From RGIG3077 sp045541475 (GTDB taxonomy: Bacteria > Bacillota > Clostridia > Oscillospirales > Ruminococcaceae), in contig JAZQJI010000001.1 of assembly GCA_045541475.1 (NCBI GenBank), forward strand, positions 1 to 64,000: a DNA stretch of 64,000 nucleotides, in the 5' to 3' direction. Positions 7,994 to 16,840 of the stretch are shown here, piece by piece. Position 1 is the stretch's first letter; every line of letters begins with the position of its first letter. Both the position numbers and the translations under genes were made by a program. Below the pieces are notes generated by a model, which did not search any database, was not told where the DNA came from, and worked only from the letters and a program-made list of their open reading frames with translations.

Positions 7994-9676
7994 TTATACT
8001 GAATATGTAACTCTTACGAGCTCATCAATTGTAGTTTCGCCTGCCATAACCTTTTCGGAAACGTTGTCACGAAGAAGCTTTGTGCCCTGCTGCTTAGCAA
8101 GCTGCGAAATCTGTTCCATATTGCCGTTGTCAGCAATAAGTGCGCTCATAGCGGGTGTACAGTGAATAATTTCGTGAATAGCTGTTCTGCCGCGGTAGCC
8201 TGTGTTATTACACTCGGGACAGCCTGCTGCTTCGTATATAGCAACGGGCTCTTCGATGCTCATCAGCTTATTCTCTTCTTCATCGGAATATCTGGGCTTT
8301 CTGCACTTAGGGCAAAGAACCTTAACAAGTCGCTGTGCAACTACACCAATAAGTGATGTAGCAACCATGTAGGGCGGAATACCCATGTCAACAAGACGAG
8401 TAATTGTGGAAGCAGCGTCGTTTGTATGGAGTGTGGAGAACACCAAGTGACCCGTGATAGCGGCACGAATACCGATTTCGGCAGTTTCGCTATCACGCAT
8501 CTCACCGATCATTACGATGTCAGGGTCCTGACGCAAGATAGAACGTAGAGCTGCGGCAAAAGTCATACCGGCTTTAGCGTTAATCTGACACTGGTTGATA
8601 CCGTCGATTCTCTTTTCTACAGGGTCTTCAACAGTAACTACGTTAACGTAAGGCTTAGCAACCTCACCGAGAGCTGCGTAAAGTGTTGTTGTTTTACCGG
8701 AACCGGTAGGTCCTGTTACAAGAACAACTCCGTTAGGGCATTTAATCATGGAAGCGAATTTTTCGTAGTTATAATCGCTCATACCAAGTTCAGTGATTTT
8801 TCTCAAAGCAATGTTATCACCTGCAAGAATACGGATAACTATCTTTTCGCCGTGTACCATAGGAAGCGAAGAAACACGGACGTCAAGCGTTTTGCCGTCA
8901 ACTACCTGAGTGAAACGGCCGTCCTGAGGAACACGCTTTTCAGCGATATTCATACCGCTTACAATTTTAAGACGTGTTACAAGCGCGCTGTGTACCTGTG
9001 AAGATACGTTCATAAGTTCAATAAGGTCACCGTTAACTCTTATACGGATTCTTGTATAAGAAGCAAAGGGTTCAATATGAATATCCGTTGCGTCTGCGCG
9101 ATAGGAGTTTTCAACGATTGTGGTTGCAAGACGTACGATAGGTGCGCTTTCAACACGCTCTGCGGAGCCGTCGTCATCACCATCGCCGGTGGAAGCGAGT
9201 GCCTGAACGTCATCAAGAACGCTGGATACTGTATCCATCTGATAGTTTTTACCGATAGCCTTGTCAATTGCAGATCTTGTTGCAAGAACGGGGTTACAGT
9301 CATAACCTGTAAGAACCTTTACGTCCTCAAGTTTTTCAAAGTCGATAGGGTCATCAGTAGCAACAGTAAGTCTTTTACCCTGAAGCTGAATTGCGATAAC
9401 AGCGTACTTTTTAGCAACGTGCTCAGGAATCTTTCTTACAGTTTCGGGATCAAATTCATAAGTTGCAAGGTCAACATAAGGTACGTGCAATTTTGCTGCA
9501 AGTGCCTTTGCAAAGTTAATTTCACTTACAAAGCCCTGCTCTACAACAATATCGCCAAACTGCTTATCCTGACCGTTCTCTCTTGCTTCGCGCTGCAATG
9601 CAAGAACCTGTTCAAGCTGTTCGGGCTTGAGCATACCAAGCTCTACGAGATAGTCGCCTATTCGTGCGTTTTTCAT
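7994..9676 (-). CDS. pilB: Type IV pilus assembly ATPase PilB (GspE family)
   Basis: PilB is the hexameric cytoplasmic motor for pilus extension. The 560 aa contain an N-terminal GspE_N/MshEN-type domain (starting RIGDYLVELGMLKPEQL), Walker A GPTGSGKTT, Asp box VEDPVE, Walker B IVMIGEMRD and His box STLHTNDAASTITRL. A zinc tetracysteine (CPKC ... CPEC, about 30 residues apart) is typical of PilB/GspE and absent from PilT. GGAGG precedes the ATG. It is divergent from pilD across an 84-bp gap. Together with pilT it forms the left arm of the pilus locus. Confidence 0.95.
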   Translation of the reverse strand: MKNARIGDYLVELGMLKPEQLEQVLALQREARENGQDKQFGDIVVEQGFVSEINFAKALAAKLHVPYVDLATYEFDPETVRKIPEHVAKKYAVIAIQLQGKRLTVATDDPIDFEKLEDVKVLTGYDCNPVLATRSAIDKAIGKNYQMDTVSSVLDDVQALASTGDGDDDGSAERVESAPIVRLATTIVENSYRADATDIHIEPFASYTRIRIRVNGDLIELMNVSSQVHSALVTRLKIVSGMNIAEKRVPQDGRFTQVVDGKTLDVRVSSLPMVHGEKIVIRILAGDNIALRKITELGMSDYNYEKFASMIKCPNGVVLVTGPTGSGKTTTLYAALGEVAKPYVNVVTVEDPVEKRIDGINQCQINAKAGMTFAAALRSILRQDPDIVMIGEMRDSETAEIGIRAAITGHLVFSTLHTNDAASTITRLVDMGIPPYMVATSLIGVVAQRLVKVLCPKCRKPRYSDEEENKLMSIEEPVAIYEAAGCPECNNTGYRGRTAIHEIIHCTPAMSALIADNGNMEQISQLAKQQGTKLLRDNVSEKVMAGETTIDELVRVTYSV

Positions 9677-9704
9677 AAATGAACCTCCGTTTATTAAAAT
9701 TTTC

Positions 9705-9733
9705 TTGAAAATCTTTATTTATTATGCTATGAT
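9705..9733 (+). promoter_or_regulatory. Promoter of pilD
   Basis: TTGAAA and TATGAT with a 17-bp spacer. Transcription would begin near 9740, after the first in-frame ATG (9734), which supports the later ATG at 9761 as the pilD start. Confidence 0.7.
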
Positions 9734-9760
9734 ATGTACAGAAACTTTAGGAGGTTAATT

Positions 9761-10573
9761 ATGTCCACCCAAATACTTGAACTTATCATGAGCATTATTA
9801 TTTATCTGATTGTGTTTTGCTTTGGAATGATAATCGGCAGTTTTCTCAACGTATGCATTTTCAGATTGCCAAAAAACGAGTCGCTTATCAAAAGTTCTTC
9901 GCATTGCATGACCTGCGGAACAAAAATCAGAAAACGCGACCTTGTGCCGATTTTTAGCTGGCTTTTTTTAAGAGGCAAATGTCACAGCTGCGGCGAAAAA
10001 ATCTCCGGCAGATACCCGCTTGTTGAAAGTCTTAACGCTTTACTTTATGTATGGGTATTCATGCAAGTTGATATTGCATATCTGATTTTTGATTATGCAA
10101 TGCTTGCAAACTGTATTGTACTTTGCCTGTTGATGTCGCTGCTTATTGTTATTGGCTTTATTGATTACGACACCCAGGAAATGAATCTTTCAGTTTTATT
10201 GCTTATAGCCGTTCTTGCAGTTCCGTCATATCTGCTCAGCGGAGAATACGGTCCTGAGCTTTCATCAAGATTAATCGGTGCGGCAATAATCAGCGTACCG
10301 TTCCTCATACTCGGTTTAGTCACCGGAGGAATGGGCATGGGTGATGTTGTTTTAATGGCTGCGTGCGGTTTGCTGCTTGGAACAAAAGCAATTGTTGTTG
10401 CAGCACTTATTGGAATTGTACTCGCCGCTGCCGTAGGTATTATCATCAAAAAGAAAACGGGCGAATCAAAAATGGCATTTGGACCATACCTGTGTATTGG
10501 AATTGCCATCGCCGCTGTTTACGGCAACAGAATTGCCGATTGGTACATAAACACATTTTTGACCTTTGAATAA
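9761..10573 (+). CDS. pilD: Prepilin peptidase / N-methyltransferase PilD
   Basis: This membrane aspartyl protease cleaves type IV prepilin leaders after Gly and methylates the new N-terminus. It has 270 aa from ATG 9761, which has AGGAGG seven bases upstream. The N-terminal domain has the signature GSFLNVCIFRLP and a zinc tetracysteine (CMTC ... CHSC). The peptidase Asp residues lie in GFIDYDTQ and GMGMGDVVL. There are seven or so hydrophobic segments. It is the only plus-strand gene in the pilus locus and lies between pilB and the pilin operon. Its expected substrates are the pilin-like genes at 10713-15898. Confidence 0.95.
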   Translation: MSTQILELIMSIIIYLIVFCFGMIIGSFLNVCIFRLPKNESLIKSSSHCMTCGTKIRKRDLVPIFSWLFLRGKCHSCGEKISGRYPLVESLNALLYVWVFMQVDIAYLIFDYAMLANCIVLCLLMSLLIVIGFIDYDTQEMNLSVLLLIAVLAVPSYLLSGEYGPELSSRLIGAAIISVPFLILGLVTGGMGMGDVVLMAACGLLLGTKAIVVAALIGIVLAAAVGIIIKKKTGESKMAFGPYLCIGIAIAAVYGNRIADWYINTFLTFE

Positions 10574-10590
10574 AATCAAAAAAATAATAT

Positions 10591-10623
10591 GCGGTGGAAA
10601 AATTTTCTGCCGCTTATTTTTTT
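10591..10623 (+). terminator. Terminator of pilD
   Basis: GCGG..GAAAA pairs with TTTTC..CCGC, then a T7 run follows on the plus strand. Confidence 0.7.
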
Positions 10624-10659
10624 GACTCTGTTCAAAAAACAAAAAATTATTGTTTTTTA

Positions 10660-10698
10660 TTTCCGACGGGAGAATTTATCCCCCGTCGGAAATTTTTT
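10660..10698 (+). terminator. Second hairpin between pilD and the pilin operon
   Basis: TTTCCGACGGG (10660-10670) pairs perfectly with CCCGTCGGAAA (10682-10692) and a T6 run follows on the plus strand. It may also stall the convergent minus-strand pilin transcript that ends at 10713, although no T-run lies on that side. Confidence 0.6.
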
Positions 10699-10712
10699 GC
10701 ATTTAATGCTTA

Positions 10713-12821
10713 TTAGTTAGCTGCAACAGAAATTGTAATGTTGCTGATATCATCTGCACAGCCCTGCAATGCTGTTACACCGGCATCGCCTGCATTCTGG
10801 AATGCAACGCTGATTGAATCATCGCTAAACGAACCTGTACCGGTAATTACAACCTTACCTGTTGAGCAAGATGCACTCGCACCGGTGTCGACATCCCAAA
10901 GACCGCCTGTAACGGTTACACCGCCAAAGTCGATAGTAATTGCCCAGGAGGTATCTGCTTCAGTCTGAATATCAATGCCGAATGTACCGGCGGAATAATA
11001 CAAGTTATTCTGGCCAAGTGTAAAGTTTGTAATAGTAGCGTTAACCGCAACTTCTACAACTTCAAATGCTACTGTCTGACTGGCAGGTCCGTAAGTAACA
11101 TCAATGGTATAATTGCCCAGTGCCAAAGGACCAGTAGGATATGTGTAAGTACACTTATCAGTAACGATCTGCGGATCAGGGGTATATACTGAACCATCGC
11201 CGAGAGTAACAGATTGATAATTTGCTGTAACCACAGAAATGATTGCAGAAATGTTATCTTCGTTAAGTTCTGTTCCTTCAGATACAACAGGATTTGCAGT
11301 TGTTGTTACATTAATGCTTTGGAGAGTCGTAACAATTACATAAGCCGTTGTAGGAGCCAAACCTGCCTGACCGTCATCACCAATATAGGTTACAGTTACA
11401 GGATATGCACCGGGTGTTGTTGTGGGAATTGTAGCGATATCGCTTCCGTCAGCTCTTGTTACATTGAACGAAGATGAACTGATGGGAACATAACTGCTTT
11501 CACCGTTACGCAATACAGATACACTGAACATACTCTTTGTAACAGTTGAACCATCTGTAATAACAAGGTCATTAGCTTTAATTGTGTTAACAAGCGGCTG
11601 TTCTTCAAAGTTGATTGTAAACTGTGTTGTTTCAGATTCAAAACCAACATAGAAGATTACTGAGCCTGCTTTGTTTTTGCTGGCATCAAATACATTTGCG
11701 TTGCGGATATACCAACCATCAGTACCATCCTTAAGCACACCCTTTTCGATCTCTCTGAAAGTATTTTCGTTGGTATACTTACCTGTTACGGTAAAGCTGT
11801 TTTCTTCAAGAATTTCATCAAGAGTTTTGCTTGTGTTGCACGCAACATTAATCTTTGTAGGTGTGCAGCTGATAGATTCAAGCTGATTCATAGCTGCGTC
11901 CTTGTAATAATCAATATCGGGCAATGTATAAATGATGTAGTAGTTATTTGAAAGCGGTGTATCTGCATCTATACTTGCAGAGTTGGGATTTGAATAAAAC
12001 GCCGGTTCTTTACGAGTAGTTGCAGATGTAGGATCAGCACCGTCTGCAAGTTTTTCGTGTACAAGAACATAGTTGGGTACTGAAGTAGGCTCGTGCAAAT
12101 CAACATCATAATAGCAAATATTAAGCATGTTTGAAGATTTAACTACTTCAACGCCGTTTGCTTCGTACTTGGCATCGCCGGAAGCACTGTTTATAAGAGA
12201 GATAATATCGCCTTCTGCAATAGTTGCATTAGCCGAAACCAATCTATCCTTTTCATAAACATCAATCGTTGTTGTCAACAATCTGGGCAGAGAATTCTGT
12301 ATGTTGATTTTAAAGCCGTATTCTTCGTAAATACCTTCACTTATTGCAAGCTGATTCGGAAATGCGTTGCCGTCGATAGTAGTTGTACCCTTAGGTATCT
12401 CGCGGACATACACACGTCCATAACCTTCTTCAATAATATTTCCGGAGGCATCAACCACGGGGTCGTTAATGATAGACATCATATAAATAGGCTGAGTGGG
12501 TGCCTGACCGTCAAAATATGTGTTGATAAACCTTGTATATTCAAGGCTTTCATTTTCAGAATACTTTGTTGCTGCTTTGTCTTCGTAAAAATACATTCTA
12601 TCGGCGTATTTTAAAACACCTTCAAGATATGTAGATACAATATCACTTGTTGCACGTGCCGATTCGTATTTAACATTCTGCTTATAAAGCAACGAAACGG
12701 GACGTAAAACTGAAAGTGCACCGATAAGTATCATTGAAAACAAAGCGCACACTATAATAAGTTCAATAAGTGTGAAGCCCTTAAGCTTTTTGGTTTTTGC
12801 GGGAGCATTTGAACTCTCCAT
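10713..12821 (-). CDS. Giant type IV pilin-like protein (PilU-like) with Ig-like repeats and a cellulose-binding-like C-terminal domain
   Basis: The protein has 702 aa; the start is ATG 12821 behind AGGAGG. Residues about 13-35 form a class III/type IV prepilin leader (KLKG^FTLIELIIVCALFSMIL, with Glu at position 5 of the mature form). Residues about 300-590 are beta-rich and look like two or three bacterial Ig-like domains. The last 109 residues (594-702) contain SWAITIDFGG, GLWDV, TGKVVITG and SVAFQNAG, a pattern reminiscent of family-2-type cellulose-binding modules. Pilins are usually 120-200 aa, so this is exceptionally large. In the Clostridioides difficile pilus locus the gene after pilV is the large pilin pilU; the same slot is occupied here. 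It probably acts as a minor pilin at the tip. Carbohydrate binding is an inference from the pattern only. Confidence 0.8.
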   Translation of the reverse strand: MESSNAPAKTKKLKGFTLIELIIVCALFSMILIGALSVLRPVSLLYKQNVKYESARATSDIVSTYLEGVLKYADRMYFYEDKAATKYSENESLEYTRFINTYFDGQAPTQPIYMMSIINDPVVDASGNIIEEGYGRVYVREIPKGTTTIDGNAFPNQLAISEGIYEEYGFKINIQNSLPRLLTTTIDVYEKDRLVSANATIAEGDIISLINSASGDAKYEANGVEVVKSSNMLNICYYDVDLHEPTSVPNYVLVHEKLADGADPTSATTRKEPAFYSNPNSASIDADTPLSNNYYIIYTLPDIDYYKDAAMNQLESISCTPTKINVACNTSKTLDEILEENSFTVTGKYTNENTFREIEKGVLKDGTDGWYIRNANVFDASKNKAGSVIFYVGFESETTQFTINFEEQPLVNTIKANDLVITDGSTVTKSMFSVSVLRNGESSYVPISSSSFNVTRADGSDIATIPTTTPGAYPVTVTYIGDDGQAGLAPTTAYVIVTTLQSINVTTTANPVVSEGTELNEDNISAIISVVTANYQSVTLGDGSVYTPDPQIVTDKCTYTYPTGPLALGNYTIDVTYGPASQTVAFEVVEVAVNATITNFTLGQNNLYYSAGTFGIDIQTEADTSWAITIDFGGVTVTGGLWDVDTGASASCSTGKVVITGTGSFSDDSISVAFQNAGDAGVTALQGCADDISNITISVAAN

Positions 12822-12851
12822 ATTAAAACCTCCTTTTTTCAATGATATTCA

Positions 12852-13229
12852 TCAGTTAGTTGTTGTTGTAGTTGTAACAGCAACATTATCAACGGGCTTT
12901 AAGTATTTAAAATTAAGCCCGTTGCCGCTTTGTGCGGTTTCAGCAGCAGTATTCTTATCAGTACTAAGAGAATACTGCGTGCTGCCGATAGTAACCGTAA
13001 ACTTCATCGCGGTTACATTTTCGGGACCAACATCGGACATATTGTCTATTATAGGTCGCTGTTGGTTCATCTTTGCGTTAAAGTAAATATTATCAGTAAC
13101 AATTTTGCTTACAGAACCTGCGCAAAGCGCCATAGCCGATGTCATTATAGTGAATACAGCAAGCGCAACAATTACTTCAACAAGAGTCATGCCTTTAAGT
13201 TTGGCTTTGCGGAAGAATTTTTTAATCAT
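12852..13229 (-). CDS. Minor type IV pilin (PilV-like)
   Basis: The protein has 125 aa from ATG 13229, with GGGAGG eight bases upstream. The prepilin leader KLKG^MTLVEVIVALAVFTIM has Met at mature position 1 and Glu at position 5. The hydrophobic helix is followed by a short beta-rich domain that ends in a run of threonines (VTTTTTTN). The small globular domain argues for a minor rather than the major pilin, but the latter cannot be excluded. It sits between the large PilX/K-like gene and the giant pilin, 30 bp from the next start, and is translated as part of the pilC-to-pilU operon. Confidence 0.85.
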   Translation of the reverse strand: MIKKFFRKAKLKGMTLVEVIVALAVFTIMTSAMALCAGSVSKIVTDNIYFNAKMNQQRPIIDNMSDVGPENVTAMKFTVTIGSTQYSLSTDKNTAAETAQSGNGLNFKYLKPVDNVAVTTTTTTN

Positions 13230-13249
13230 ATCAAAAACCTCCCTCAAAA

Positions 13250-15898
13250 TCAATTAGAATCGTAGTACAACGGCTGCCATGTGTAAACAAGATTGCCGTC
13301 ATCTGCATTATCATCATCGCCTCTGCCGTCATCACTTACATAAATGTAGCTAACGGTAGAGTTCTTCATGCTAGCACCGCCGAATACGAAAGAGCCAAGC
13401 AATGTGATTGTATTCTTGATCTCCTGCGAATATGCTGAAGCAGTGGGCGGTGTTGTGCTGTGATCGTACTTACCTGTTGTGTAGTACATCTTATTAGCGC
13501 CTGTGATACCATTATCAACAGAAATAGATGAACGAGGTGCGTTGATGTAAGCTGTAATTGCTACCGTACCACCATCTGCGTTGATATGTGTATGCGGCTG
13601 AACGTACATATAGATGTTGGGAATCTGACGCTCATCTTCAGGCATCTGTTCAAGATACAAGCTGGGACCACCGTTAAGGAAATCATCATAGTACTTGCTT
13701 ACAATTCGGCATGAGCCGCTGTTAATCTTGAGTGATTCTGTAGGGAAAATACCGTTGGCATCAGCAACTTTATTTGTTACCTCAGTACCGGAAGATGCGT
13801 ACATATAGCACATATACATTGTATCGTCTTCATTGAGCTTTTCATCATTAACGACGATTTTGCCGCCGTTGCTGTAGCTGCAGCCTTCAAGCATAACATA
13901 CAAATCCTTGCCTGCAGCTTGAGGATCGATAACAAAATCAATCTTAGGAAGTGTACCGACAAGCTTTGCATTGCACTTTATGGTGTACTTGTTACCATCA
14001 ACAGTGTAATAATCGCCCAAATTGCCGGCATTTTCAATAACACTGGTAATATCCTCATCCGAAGCAGAGAATATCTTTATGTTATACTGACCATTATCGC
14101 CATTTCTTGTAATATAAAGATAATCTCCAGCCTTGAGTACTGTGTTAAACTCTTCAGGAGAAGAGAACATTTCACATTCGTAAATTGTTTCATCTGTACC
14201 CTGTGACTTAGTTTCATCAACGGGGAACTGAGCCTGGATAGTTGCAACAGTTCTGATAAATCCGCCTTCGGGAGTCTGATATACATAGTTTGCGGGTTCA
14301 CCTATACCCTGAATGTCATCGTGATAGATAACATCATCAATGGGGTTGCCATTGTTATCAGTTGAATAGTAATAGCCCGAAAGGATATTCTTCAATTCAA
14401 AGTCATCAGAGAAGAACGAGAACTCATCGAGAAGATCCTGATAAGTCATGTTTCCGCCGCTTGCGCTGGGAATAGCTGTTGATGTTTTAGGAGATGAAGC
14501 AAGCTTTGTATGCAAAGCCGACCAATCGCCGTTTGCAACACCAAGCTGCGAATAAACTGCATTAAGTGTAGCTTCATCGTAGTTGAGTGATGTCTGATAA
14601 AGTGTATCAACGGCAACTTCTGTATAGGTACCACTCTGAAGCGTGAAAACCTTTATATTATTGCCTGATACAACGATATTACCGGCTTTAACCTGGCCTG
14701 CAACATAGATGTTCATGTTGTCACCGGTAAGTCTGAGAGTACCGTCTACGCACAAATCACCATTGAAATAGTAGTTCTGGTTATTATTTCTGTTGATTGT
14801 AAAATTGCCTTTTGTGTAAAAATCGCCGTTGTGAACGAGCGTTTGCGACGTTGTTCCGTCCTGTGTTAAGCTTTCAATCCAGCCATAAAGGTTAAAGCTG
14901 TTATTACATGTCAAAACACTTGTTTCAGTAGCATCATAGCAATATACACTTGCTGTAAGATTAATTGCTTTGTGAACATCACCGTTGAAAGAGCCGCAGA
15001 AGATGTTTACAGGGCAGTAAACATTGCTCGATTCATCGCGCATACCTACGCTGACATTATCAGCACCGCCGTACCAATTAAACTGACCTGTGCAGTAAAT
15101 GTAAGGAATTTCACTTAATTTTACATTATCTGCATCTTCGGTCACTCCCAATTGGAAACCTTTGTAGGATGTAGCTCCTCCTTCTATAAGATTGTATACG
15201 GGTACAATCGAAGAAGAGTTGCTGTTTTTAAAATCGCCAAAAATCGATACGCCCTGGCCTTTTTCAATTACAAAGCTACTCGATGTCTTCATTTCAAAGC
15301 CTGCGTTAATAACCATATCTCCGACCATATCGTTTATGTTGGAGTTGCTGATATCAAGTCCTGACGGGCAATTTTCATCGTAAACGTTGATAGCGCCGCC
15401 GCCTATGAACGAAAGGTTATTAGCGTTACTTACACCGAATGTAGTAATTGCGCTTGAGCTTGAGCTGCCGCTTGCAGGTTCAACCTTTGTGCCTTCAAAA
15501 ACATAAACGGCAACTGTGGTTTCATCGTCAAGCACGCGTGCTGTTGCGCAAATCTTGTACATATCTTCAGTAATCTTATCAGCATAAATTGACGTAATTT
15601 GTCCCATATCTGCGCTGTTTGTCATTGAAATGGAAAGTGGCGTTCTGCCCGAAATATTCTTAAATGCGAGCGAGATATCACTATCCTCATTCAGCGCGGT
15701 AATTACGCTGTTTACAGCTGAACGTGCCGTATAATATGACTGGCTTTTTGCGTAGTCGGAATATGTACGTTTTTGTACAGTTGCAACTACGGTTAAAGTA
15801 GCCATGATAAATATAATTATGACAGCACAAACCGATACTACAGTAAACAGAACAGCGCCTTTTAACTTTCGGCAACGAATTCTGTCTAATAATTTCAT
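13250..15898 (-). CDS. Large PilX/PilK-like pilus component with beta-helical region
   Basis: The protein has about 882 aa. The N-terminus KLKGAVLFTVVSVCAVIIIFIM is a hydrophobic helix with KLKG^A but no TLxE, as in PilX/GspK-like tip proteins, which often lack the Glu-5. The bulk is secreted. Short Asn/Gly/Ser-rich strands (for example DGTLRLTGDNMNIYVAGQV) resemble beta-helix or bactofilin-like repeats. The start at 15898 gives an 11-base gap to AAAGGCGG; the ATG at 15907 is possible but very close to that site. In C. difficile the equivalent operon slot is pilK. It is much larger than normal family members. Its function as a pilus initiation or tip-complex member is inferred. Confidence 0.75.
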   Translation of the reverse strand: MKLLDRIRCRKLKGAVLFTVVSVCAVIIIFIMATLTVVATVQKRTYSDYAKSQSYYTARSAVNSVITALNEDSDISLAFKNISGRTPLSISMTNSADMGQITSIYADKITEDMYKICATARVLDDETTVAVYVFEGTKVEPASGSSSSSAITTFGVSNANNLSFIGGGAINVYDENCPSGLDISNSNINDMVGDMVINAGFEMKTSSSFVIEKGQGVSIFGDFKNSNSSSIVPVYNLIEGGATSYKGFQLGVTEDADNVKLSEIPYIYCTGQFNWYGGADNVSVGMRDESSNVYCPVNIFCGSFNGDVHKAINLTASVYCYDATETSVLTCNNSFNLYGWIESLTQDGTTSQTLVHNGDFYTKGNFTINRNNNQNYYFNGDLCVDGTLRLTGDNMNIYVAGQVKAGNIVVSGNNIKVFTLQSGTYTEVAVDTLYQTSLNYDEATLNAVYSQLGVANGDWSALHTKLASSPKTSTAIPSASGGNMTYQDLLDEFSFFSDDFELKNILSGYYYSTDNNGNPIDDVIYHDDIQGIGEPANYVYQTPEGGFIRTVATIQAQFPVDETKSQGTDETIYECEMFSSPEEFNTVLKAGDYLYITRNGDNGQYNIKIFSASDEDITSVIENAGNLGDYYTVDGNKYTIKCNAKLVGTLPKIDFVIDPQAAGKDLYVMLEGCSYSNGGKIVVNDEKLNEDDTMYMCYMYASSGTEVTNKVADANGIFPTESLKINSGSCRIVSKYYDDFLNGGPSLYLEQMPEDERQIPNIYMYVQPHTHINADGGTVAITAYINAPRSSISVDNGITGANKMYYTTGKYDHSTTPPTASAYSQEIKNTITLLGSFVFGGASMKNSTVSYIYVSDDGRGDDDNADDGNLVYTWQPLYYDSN

Positions 15899-15965
15899 AA
15901 TTAACATTACCGCCTTTCTAATGCGTTTATCGTGTGTTTGCGGATATTGCTAAAGTTGTTTCGGC

Positions 15966-16820
15966 TTATTCAGCCTGTGCTTCTTCTCTTGTCTTGAAAT
16001 TATCCTTATATTTTTCAACAAGTTCTTCAAGCTTTGAAGTATCGCCGTCGCTTGTCTCTTTAAAGAGGTCATCATAGAGAAGATCTGCTACCTGAGCAGA
16101 GTAGAACTGGAATGTAAGGTTACCTGTAAGTTCACATTCAGTTTCTTTCAATGTTGAACCGTCAAGCTCATAAGTAACGGTTTCGGAAGTAAAGTCGATT
16201 GCGTTGAGCAGAACCTTTTCTTCAGAATCAGCGATAAGATCAAGGAATGTAGTAAGTTCGCTTTCAGTACCTTCATAAGAAAGTGTTACTGTTGAAGCAA
16301 CTACTGTCTGTGCTGTTCTTGCGGATATAGCAGCGCTCTTAGCGAGAGCGTCAGCTGCTTCTACGCTAAATTCGCCGTTAAGATCAGCTGCGGTATAAAT
16401 CGGATAAGTGAGGACGCTGGGTGTGTAGTAGTAGTATGTAAGCGAAGCGGTTGAAGGATTTGTGTAAGCGATTGAGGGAGATACCTTAAGACCTGAAATT
16501 TCGCCTGCATCATTATAAAGGTTAAGGAGTGTGGACTCTACGTATTCATCAAGTACATCTGTCTGTCTGATTTCGGAGAAAGATTCTGCCTGAGTAAGAG
16601 CTTCATCGTGAGTAACAACGATGTGTTCCTGTATTTCGTAAATCTGATCTGCCTGTTTTTCAAGGCTTTCAAGCTTTGTCTTCAAAGTGTTGTACTTTGT
16701 CTCGTTTGCTTTCAATGCTTCGTTCTTGGGCTTGATAAGCAGGAAGAAACCGCCGACAAGAATAACAATAACCAAGAATGACAAAAGTATAATTTTATCT
16801 CTATAACTGATTTTTGACAT
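15966..16820 (-). CDS. pilO: Pilus alignment protein PilO
   Basis: The protein has 284 aa with one transmembrane helix (about residues 11-29), then a coiled coil (about 33-65) and a ferredoxin-like C-terminal region. This is the bitopic architecture of PilO/GspM, which dimerises with PilN to link the cytoplasmic PilM ring to the cell envelope. It follows pilMN by 20 bp. A stretch of Tyr residues (TYYYYTPS) lies near residue 130. Sequence similarity to PilO is weak, as usual in this family; the call rests on architecture and on its place directly after pilMN. Confidence 0.8.
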   Translation of the reverse strand: MSKISYRDKIILLSFLVIVILVGGFFLLIKPKNEALKANETKYNTLKTKLESLEKQADQIYEIQEHIVVTHDEALTQAESFSEIRQTDVLDEYVESTLLNLYNDAGEISGLKVSPSIAYTNPSTASLTYYYYTPSVLTYPIYTAADLNGEFSVEAADALAKSAAISARTAQTVVASTVTLSYEGTESELTTFLDLIADSEEKVLLNAIDFTSETVTYELDGSTLKETECELTGNLTFQFYSAQVADLLYDDLFKETSDGDTSKLEELVEKYKDNFKTREEAQAE

Positions 16821-16840
16821 ATATATTCACCTACTTTCAA

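Noticed and set aside
9734..9760. Earlier ATG as pilD start
   Set aside because: It lies at the predicted transcription start and has no ribosome-binding site, whereas ATG 9761 has AGGAGG.
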